Shown: positions 13,252 to 17,940 of the stretch, one piece after another
Numbering within the stretch: position 1 is the first letter of the stretch
Layout: each line of letters begins with the position of its first letter
Origin: JAKVKY01 sp964293585
Lineage (GTDB): Bacteria > Bacillota > Negativicutes > Acidaminococcales > Acidaminococcaceae
Direction: 5' to 3'
DNA: 17,940 bases
Assembly (NCBI GenBank): GCA_964293585.1
Contig: CAXYYS010000041.1
Coordinates: forward strand, 1 to 17,940
The notes under the pieces: generated by a model
Database searches by the model: none
Told to the model about the DNA's origin: nothing
The model's input: only the letters and a program-made list of their open reading frames with translations
Program-made: the position numbers and the translations under genes

Positions 13252-13896
13252 GTGAAAACTTCCAGACATGCCAAGATTCAAGAAATTATTAAGACGCAAA
13301 ATATTGAGACCCAGGAAGATTTGGCCCTGGCGTTAGAGAAGGCTGGCTTCCATGTAACCCAGGCCACGGTTTCCCGGGATATCAAAGAAATGATGCTCAT
13401 CAAGGTTCCTAACGCCGAAGGCGGGTATCGCTATGCTTATCCCCGGGATTTAGGGAACATGCTGACCCCGGGCCGTTTGCAGCGGACCCTGCGGGATGCC
13501 GTGCTGGATATTAAGAGCGGCGAAAATATCGTGGTGCTGCGTACTATGCCGGGTACGGCCCAGGGCGTGGCTTTTGCCGTGGACTATGCCAAGTGGCCCG
13601 AGGTGCTGGGCACCGTGGCCGGCGATGATACCATCTTTGTAGCTATCGATAAGACGGCGGACACCAGAGGTTTCGTGGACCGGATCCAGAAGCTCCTGAC
13701 TCGCTGCCATACCATGGTTGCTGCGGAAACTGCGGCCGCACCTGAGGACGGTACTGTTACGCCGGCAGCAAAAGCAGCAGCTAAACCGGCGGCCAAAGCA
13801 GCCGGGAAAACGGCAGCTGCACCGGCGACGAAAGCAGCCAGGGCTAAAAGTGCCGGCGCTAAAGGAAAAAAGCCGGCCAAAAAAGCCGGTAAGTAA
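13252..13896 (+). CDS. argR: ArgR arginine repressor with Lys/Ala/Pro-rich C-terminal tail
   Basis: Residues 1 to about 150 are a normal ArgR: a winged-helix DNA-binding domain (TSRHAKIQEIIKTQNIETQE, recognition helix TQATVSRDIKEM) and the hexamerisation and arginine-binding domain (GTAQGVAFAVDYAKWPEVLGT followed by VAGDDTIFVAID). In Firmicutes ArgR/AhrC represses arginine biosynthesis and activates catabolism. The gene here runs to 214 residues; from about residue 158 it is almost only Ala, Lys, Pro, Gly, Thr and Ser, like histone H1, AlgP or HU tails. I chose GTG at 13252 because AAAGGA (13238-13243) is 8 bases upstream and gives the usual MKTSRHAKIQEI start; the in-frame ATG at 13243 overlaps that RBS. 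Its place between nadK and recN is the conserved order. Confidence 0.93.
   Translation: MKTSRHAKIQEIIKTQNIETQEDLALALEKAGFHVTQATVSRDIKEMMLIKVPNAEGGYRYAYPRDLGNMLTPGRLQRTLRDAVLDIKSGENIVVLRTMPGTAQGVAFAVDYAKWPEVLGTVAGDDTIFVAIDKTADTRGFVDRIQKLLTRCHTMVAAETAAAPEDGTVTPAAKAAAKPAAKAAGKTAAAPATKAARAKSAGAKGKKPAKKAGK
13762..13893 (+). repeat. Low-complexity Ala/Lys/Pro-coding tail of argR
   Basis: The segment is built of imperfect GCAGCNAAA-type codon units (Ala-Ala-Lys, Pro-Ala-Ala-Lys). It uses more GCA, AAA and GCT than the surrounding genes, which favour GCG, GCC and AAG. Such tails vary in length between strains in other proteins. Confidence 0.75.
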
Positions 13897-13948
13897 GCAC
13901 GCTGAGTATCAGGGTTCGTAACAAGTAAGAACAGCAGGTAAGCAAAGA

Positions 13949-13974
13949 GGCGGTTCCGGGCAGACCCGGCCGCC
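13949..13974 (+). other. Strong GC hairpin between argR and recN
   Basis: GGCGG (13949-13953) pairs with CCGCC (13970-13974) and CCGGG (13956-13960) with CCCGG (13965-13969), around a CAGA loop with a two-base TT bulge. This is a 10-bp GC-rich stem. No T-run follows, so it is not a classical intrinsic terminator. It sits about 27 bases upstream of the recN start. Confidence 0.55.
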
Positions 13975-14001
13975 GTAAATCAGGCAGTGAGGTTGCGACT
14001 T

Positions 14002-15711
14002 ATGCTGAAGTCTTTGCATGTACATAATTTTGCCTTGCTGGAAGACGCAGAGGTGGAGTTTGCCCCCGGGTTCAACATCTTTACCGGTGAAACCGGCGCC
14101 GGCAAATCCATCCTCATCGACGCTTTCGGCATTGTCCTGGGCAGCCGCGCCAGTACAGAATACATCCGTAGCGGTACGGATGCCTTTTGGGTGCAGGCTG
14201 TCTTTGACGTGTCCGGCAATAAGCAGGTACAGGCGGCGCTGGCGGCCCAGGATGTGGAGCTGGCGGACGAAAATTTATTTTTAAAACGCAAGTTAAATAC
14301 CAGCGGCAAGGGACAGTGCAGCGTGAACGGCGTCCCGGTACCGCTGGCAGTACTGCGTTCTTTGAGCCGGATGCTGGTGGATATTCACGGCCAGCATGAG
14401 AACCAGGATTTGCTGGAGGCTAAGACGCCCTTAAAAGTTCTGGCGGCAGCCGGCGGCGCCAAACTGGCGGCAGCCTTGAGCGCCTATCAGGAAAGTTATG
14501 CGGCCTACCAGGCGGCAGCCGGACGGGTACAGGAGCTGGAGAACAGCAGTGCGGACCGGGAACTGCTCCTGGACCGCTACGGCTGGGAGATTAAGGAAAT
14601 CACAGAGGCTAAGCTGCGTCCGGGGGAACAGGAGGAACTGCAGGCGGAGAACCGCAAGCTGCAGAACGGCGCCCGTATCCTGGACGATGTGACCGAGGCT
14701 CACGGAGCGCTGGACGATGAAAGCGGCGCTTTGAATGCTTTGGCCGGTGCCAAGGAAAGTTTGCGGGACGCGTTGCGCTACGACGGGAACCTGAAACCTT
14801 TGGTAGAGGCTCTGGATAGCGCCTGGATCACGGCGGACGATGCCCGGCAGCAGCTGGCGGTGTACCTGGAAAACGCCGAAGGCGGCGAAGCACGCCTGAA
14901 TGCGGTCCAGGAACGGCTGGACCAGCTTTACAAGCTGCATAAAAAATACGGTGCTACCGAGGCGGAAGTAGCGGCATATCTGGCCCGGGTGCAGGAAAAA
15001 TATGCCACCCTGCAGGATTTAGACGCCCGGATCAGTCAGGCCAGACAGCAACTGGCAAAACTTACGGCCCAGCTGCAGAAGCAGGCGGCCCAGCTGACAG
15101 CTTTGCGGCAGGCGGCAGCCCGCCAGGTCAGCGCGGCGGTGCTGACCCATCTGCAGGATCTGGCTATGCCGGACGGCAGTTTTACTTTTGATTTTGCGGC
15201 CCGGGAGCCGGGCGCGGACGGCGCCGATACGGTGACCTTCATGTTTAGCGCCAATAAAGGCGAGCCTTTGCAGCCCCTGCCCAAGATTGCCAGCGGCGGC
15301 GAGCTGAGCCGGGTGGCGCTGGCCTTAAAGACGGTGCTGACCCATGTCAGCGGCGTACCCACCATGGTCTTTGACGAGATTGACGCCGGCGTAGGCGGCG
15401 TGACGGCCCAGAAGATGGCGGAAAAGTTAGCGCTTATTGCCCGGCGGGCCCAGGTATTATGTATTACCCATCTGCCCCAGATTGCGGCCTTTGCGGACCG
15501 GCATCTGTATATTTACAAACAGGCGTCAGGGGAGCGGACCGTGACCAGGATCACTGCTCTGATCGGCGCGGAGCAGATACGGGAGATCATGCGCATGAGC
15601 GGCGGGGAAAATACTTCCCGGGCTGCTATGGGCAGCGCTAAGGAACTTTTAACCGCGGCGCAGAAATTTAAGGAACGCAGGGAAAATTTATTTGTAACGC
15701 CCCAGGCATGA
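14002..15711 (+). CDS. recN: RecN, DNA repair SMC-like ATPase
   Basis: A 569-residue SMC-like protein acting early in double-strand-break repair. Walker A is GETGAGKS within FNIFTGETGAGKSILIDAFG; the central part (about residues 150-370) is Leu/Glu/Gln/Ala-rich coiled coil; the ABC signature is SGGELSRVALALK; Walker B is TMVFDEIDAGVGG, followed by the VLCITHLPQIAAFAD switch region. The length is normal. ATG 14002 gives the canonical MLKSLHVHNFALLEDAEVEF start, with GAGGT (13989-13993) 8 bases upstream; a GTG at 13987 in frame would add five residues and lose that RBS. It is preceded by a 105-base gap with a hairpin. Confidence 0.97.
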   Translation: MLKSLHVHNFALLEDAEVEFAPGFNIFTGETGAGKSILIDAFGIVLGSRASTEYIRSGTDAFWVQAVFDVSGNKQVQAALAAQDVELADENLFLKRKLNTSGKGQCSVNGVPVPLAVLRSLSRMLVDIHGQHENQDLLEAKTPLKVLAAAGGAKLAAALSAYQESYAAYQAAAGRVQELENSSADRELLLDRYGWEIKEITEAKLRPGEQEELQAENRKLQNGARILDDVTEAHGALDDESGALNALAGAKESLRDALRYDGNLKPLVEALDSAWITADDARQQLAVYLENAEGGEARLNAVQERLDQLYKLHKKYGATEAEVAAYLARVQEKYATLQDLDARISQARQQLAKLTAQLQKQAAQLTALRQAAARQVSAAVLTHLQDLAMPDGSFTFDFAAREPGADGADTVTFMFSANKGEPLQPLPKIASGGELSRVALALKTVLTHVSGVPTMVFDEIDAGVGGVTAQKMAEKLALIARRAQVLCITHLPQIAAFADRHLYIYKQASGERTVTRITALIGAEQIREIMRMSGGENTSRAAMGSAKELLTAAQKFKERRENLFVTPQA

Positions 15712-15788
15712 AGGCGTGGAGAAAGGACGACCGGCAGCCAGCAACTGGAGTCAGTTACGGACGGCCGCCACTAAGGACAGGTGACAGC

Positions 15789-16343
15789 GTGATTAAATTG
15801 AAGGAACTGCATGAAAAAAATTTAGATGAAAAATTTGTGGCCAGTGAAGAAGTTTTTCACGGCCGTTTATTAAAGGTACGCCGGGACCAGGTAGTACTTC
15901 CTAACGGGGTGGAGACCACCCGGGAGCTGATCCGCCATCCGGGAGCGGTAGCCATCGTGCCCGTGCTGGAGGACGGCAGCATTGTCTTTGTGAAACAGTA
16001 CCGCTATCCGGTAGGCACGGTGCTGTACGAGATTCCGGCGGGCAAGTTAGAGCCGGGGGAGGACCCGGCAGCCTGTGCGCCCCGGGAACTGTCCGAGGAA
16101 ACAGGGTACGACGCAGACCGGCTGGACTATCTGACCAGCATCGTCACCACGCCGGGATTCACCGACGAAGTAATCCATCTGTATAAGGCTACGGGGTTGA
16201 CCCTGCACAGCCAGCATCCGGACGCGGACGAATTTATCAACGTGGTACGGTTTACGCCGGCGCAGGTACGGCAGCTGATCCTGGACCACAGTATTTACGA
16301 CAGCAAAACTTTGGCAGCCCTGGGCTTTTTACAAATGCTGTAA
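15789..16343 (+). CDS. Nudix hydrolase, ADP-ribose pyrophosphatase type
   Basis: A protein of about 184 residues. The Nudix box fits GX5EX7REUXEEXGU exactly: it starts GKLEPGE and ends RELSEETGY, near residues 84-106. Upstream are HPGAVAIVPVLEDGSIVFVKQYRYP and LYEIPAGKLE, typical of bacterial ADP-ribose pyrophosphatases (NudF type), which cleave ADP-ribose to AMP and ribose-5-phosphate; a later TPGFTDEVIHLY segment agrees. The frame is open back to an ATG at 15708 that overlaps the recN stop. Those extra 27 codons have unusual codons for this window (AGA, CTA, CCA, ACA), no Nudix similarity and no RBS. GTG at 15789 has AAGGACAGGTGA just before it and gives the standard MIKLKELHEKNLDEKF-like start. 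A probable terminator overlaps the stop codon. Confidence 0.92.
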   Translation: MIKLKELHEKNLDEKFVASEEVFHGRLLKVRRDQVVLPNGVETTRELIRHPGAVAIVPVLEDGSIVFVKQYRYPVGTVLYEIPAGKLEPGEDPAACAPRELSEETGYDADRLDYLTSIVTTPGFTDEVIHLYKATGLTLHSQHPDADEFINVVRFTPAQVRQLILDHSIYDSKTLAALGFLQML

Positions 16344-16360
16344 TAAATATTACAGTTTTT
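16338..16360 (+). terminator. Probable intrinsic terminator overlapping the Nudix stop codon
   Basis: CTGTAATA (16338-16345) and TATTACAG (16348-16355) form a perfect 8-bp inverted repeat with a 2-base spacer (in RNA a shorter stem with a larger loop), followed directly by TTTTT (16356-16360). The stem is AT-rich, so termination may be partial. It would end the nusB-to-Nudix run. Confidence 0.6.
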
Positions 16361-16374
16361 AGGAAAACCAGTTT

Positions 16375-16404
16375 CCGGGGCCCGGCGCCTGCCGCAAAAG
16401 CAGG
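16375..16404 (+). other. GC palindrome and small hairpin in the EF-G-like leader
   Basis: The palindrome CCGGGGCCCGG (16375-16385) and the stem CCTGC/GCAGG (16388-16392 with 16400-16404) lie between the terminator and the EF-G-like gene. I could not identify a convincing promoter in the 123-base gap, so a promoter in the rest of the gap or read-through must drive the next gene. Confidence 0.35.
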
Positions 16405-16466
16405 AATGTGCTGGGGCTTTAGCGAATTAGTAACCCATAAAGTTTTTACAGAAAAGGGGGATTAAG

Positions 16467-17940
16467 ATGAAAGAATATACCGGTGATAAAATCAGAAATG
16501 TGGCCATTGTGGGTCATGGTGGGGCCGGAACCACATCCGTAACGGAAGCGCTCCTGTTCAGGGCCGGTGCCATCAACAGGATGTGCAAGGTTGAGGATGG
16601 AGCCACCACCACCGACTTTGAGCCGGAAGAAATTAAGCGCAAGGCATCTGTGAGCGCCACCATGGCGCCCGTGGAATGGCGCGACAGCAAGATTAACTTT
16701 ATTGATACCCCGGGCTTTGCCGATTTCGTGGCCGAAGTGAAGGGTGCTTTCAGGGCTGTGGATAGCGCCCTGATCGTGGTCAACGCCACCAGCGGCGTGC
16801 AGGTTGGCACGGAACAATGCTGGAAACTGGCGGAAGCGGCGCATCTGCCCCGGATTATCCTGGTCAACAAGATGGATCGTGAAAATGCCGACTTCGATAG
16901 TATCCTGGATAACCTGCGCAGCAAGTTTGGCAAGAAAGTCCTGCCCCTGGAATTACCCTTGGGCAAGGAAGACGCTTTCTGCGGCGTGATCGACTGCGTC
17001 AAGATGAAAGCTTATAAAGGCAACGGCAACGGTTCCGACGAGATCGAGATTCCGGCGGACCTGATGGATTATGCCAAGGACATGCACGACAAGATGGTAG
17101 AAGCCGCCGTGGAAGCGGACGACGATGTGATGATGCGTTACCTGGACGGGGAAACCATTACCGATGAGGAAATCAAGAAATGCCTCATTAAAGGTATCCG
17201 CCAGGCGCTCATATTCCCCATGATCTGCTGCAGCGCCGTGAAGAATATCGGCCTGGGCCGGACCATGAACGCCATCATCGACTATACCTACCCGGCGATC
17301 CTGAACGACTTTAAGGTTACGGACCTGAAGACGGACAAGGAAGAAACCCGGGATGCGGGCGCACCTATGGCAGCCCTGGTCTTTAAGACCACCAGCGATC
17401 CTTTCGTAGGCCGTTTAAGCTTTATCAGGGTGTTCAGCGGTTCCATCAAGGCCGACAGCACCGTGTATAACAGCAGCCGTGAAAAAGAAGAAAAGATTGC
17501 CAGCGTCTTCACCATGCGCGGCAAGACTCAGATTCCCATGAAGGAAATCGTGGCCGGCGATATCGGCGTGACCAGCAAGTTACAGTTTACCGCTACGGGC
17601 GATACCCTGAGCGACCCCAACGCACCGGTGCAGTTTTCTCAGATTGCGTTCCCGCTGCCCATGTACACCCGGGCTATTTATCCCAAGAAGAAGGGCGACG
17701 AAGACAAGATTGCCAACGCTCTGAACAGACTGACGGACGAAGATCCTACCATCATCGTGACCAGGAACCCGGTGACCAAGCAGATGCTGATCAGCGGTAT
17801 GGGCGACCAGCACCTGGAAATTATCATGGAGAGGATGCAGCGTAAGTTCGGCGTGGAAGCCGACCTGCGTCCGCCTATCATCGAGTATCGCGAAACCATT
17901 CGCGGCACCGCCCATGTTCAGGGACGGCATAAGAAACAAT
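16467..17940 (+). CDS. EF-G-like translational GTPase paralogue, 3' partial, P-loop lysine replaced
   Basis: The frame is open from ATG 16467 (RBS AAAAGGGGG, 5-base spacing) to the window edge: 491 codons of an expected ~690. The protein aligns with EF-G-like GTPases (not the canonical FusA): residues 10-30 RNVAIVGHGGAGTTSVTEAL, then VEDGATTTDFEPEE and ASVSATMAPVEW (switch I/G2 region), FIDTPGFADFVAEV (G3), LVNKMD (G4) and CCSAVKNIG (G5). Domain II (about residues 285-390) and the start of domain III are visible. The G1 motif is odd: relatives have GHxGxGKT, but here it is GHGGAGTT, so the P-loop lysine is Thr22. The other G motifs are intact. Function in this subfamily is not established; ribosome-associated roles are assumed. 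Loss of the lysine may alter or abolish GTP hydrolysis. Confidence 0.9.
   Translation, partial: MKEYTGDKIRNVAIVGHGGAGTTSVTEALLFRAGAINRMCKVEDGATTTDFEPEEIKRKASVSATMAPVEWRDSKINFIDTPGFADFVAEVKGAFRAVDSALIVVNATSGVQVGTEQCWKLAEAAHLPRIILVNKMDRENADFDSILDNLRSKFGKKVLPLELPLGKEDAFCGVIDCVKMKAYKGNGNGSDEIEIPADLMDYAKDMHDKMVEAAVEADDDVMMRYLDGETITDEEIKKCLIKGIRQALIFPMICCSAVKNIGLGRTMNAIIDYTYPAILNDFKVTDLKTDKEETRDAGAPMAALVFKTTSDPFVGRLSFIRVFSGSIKADSTVYNSSREKEEKIASVFTMRGKTQIPMKEIVAGDIGVTSKLQFTATGDTLSDPNAPVQFSQIAFPLPMYTRAIYPKKKGDEDKIANALNRLTDEDPTIIVTRNPVTKQMLISGMGDQHLEIIMERMQRKFGVEADLRPPIIEYRETIRGTAHVQGRHKKQ

Noticed and set aside
15708..15788. ATG overlapping the recN stop as the Nudix start
   Set aside because: The ATGA overlap is tempting, but the 27 added codons are atypical for this genome, show no family similarity and have no RBS. 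The GTG at 15789 fits better.

Overview
This 17.9-kb window is a dense, almost wholly plus-strand stretch of bacterial chromosome, GC-rich (roughly 55-60% by eye). No gap without a gene exceeds about 260 bases. I see no rRNA, tRNA, CRISPR array, insertion sequence or prophage. The gene order nusB, xseA, xseB, ispA, dxs, tlyA, nadK, argR, recN is the classic Firmicutes cluster. Together with an Asp23/AmaP/DUF2273 envelope cassette, cobamide genes and an EF-G-like paralogue, it suggests a Negativicutes-type anaerobe. Acidaminococcaceae (Acidaminococcus, Phascolarctobacterium, Succiniclasticum) is my best guess; this is inference from gene content only.

Region 1 (1-3473) covers the last steps of cobamide assembly: CobT (5' end outside the window), CobS, a strongly diverged CobT-like protein lacking the catalytic glutamates, and a CobC-type phosphatase. 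A normal CobT plus a degenerate partner recalls ArsA/ArsB, the heterodimer that activates phenol or p-cresol as lower ligand in Sporomusa and Veillonella. Region 2 (3474-4060) is a self-contained unit: sigma70-type promoter, a leader of about 120 nt, a small protein with four CxxC knuckles, and a strong intrinsic terminator. Region 3 (4102-5625) starts with an extended -10 promoter and encodes Asp23/Gls24, AmaP and DUF2273.

Region 4 (5637-16343) is a long run of co-oriented, often overlapping genes: nusB, a divergent TsaD-like paralogue, xseA, xseB, ispA, dxs, tlyA, nadK, argR, recN and a Nudix hydrolase. It ends at a probable terminator overlapping the Nudix stop codon. Region 5 (16467 to the edge) is an EF-G-like GTPase that continues past the window.

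The oddities worth following are: the CobT pair; two in-frame stop codons in the 5' part of nadK although the rest of the gene is well conserved; loss of the P-loop lysine in the EF-G-like protein; an Asp-rich tail on XseB and a histone-H1-like Lys/Ala/Pro tail on ArgR; the altered metal/ATP-site motifs in the TsaD-like protein; and short GC-rich hairpins just upstream of several ribosome-binding sites. I did not find a wholly new multigene system; the CobT pair with its cobamide neighbours is the closest candidate.
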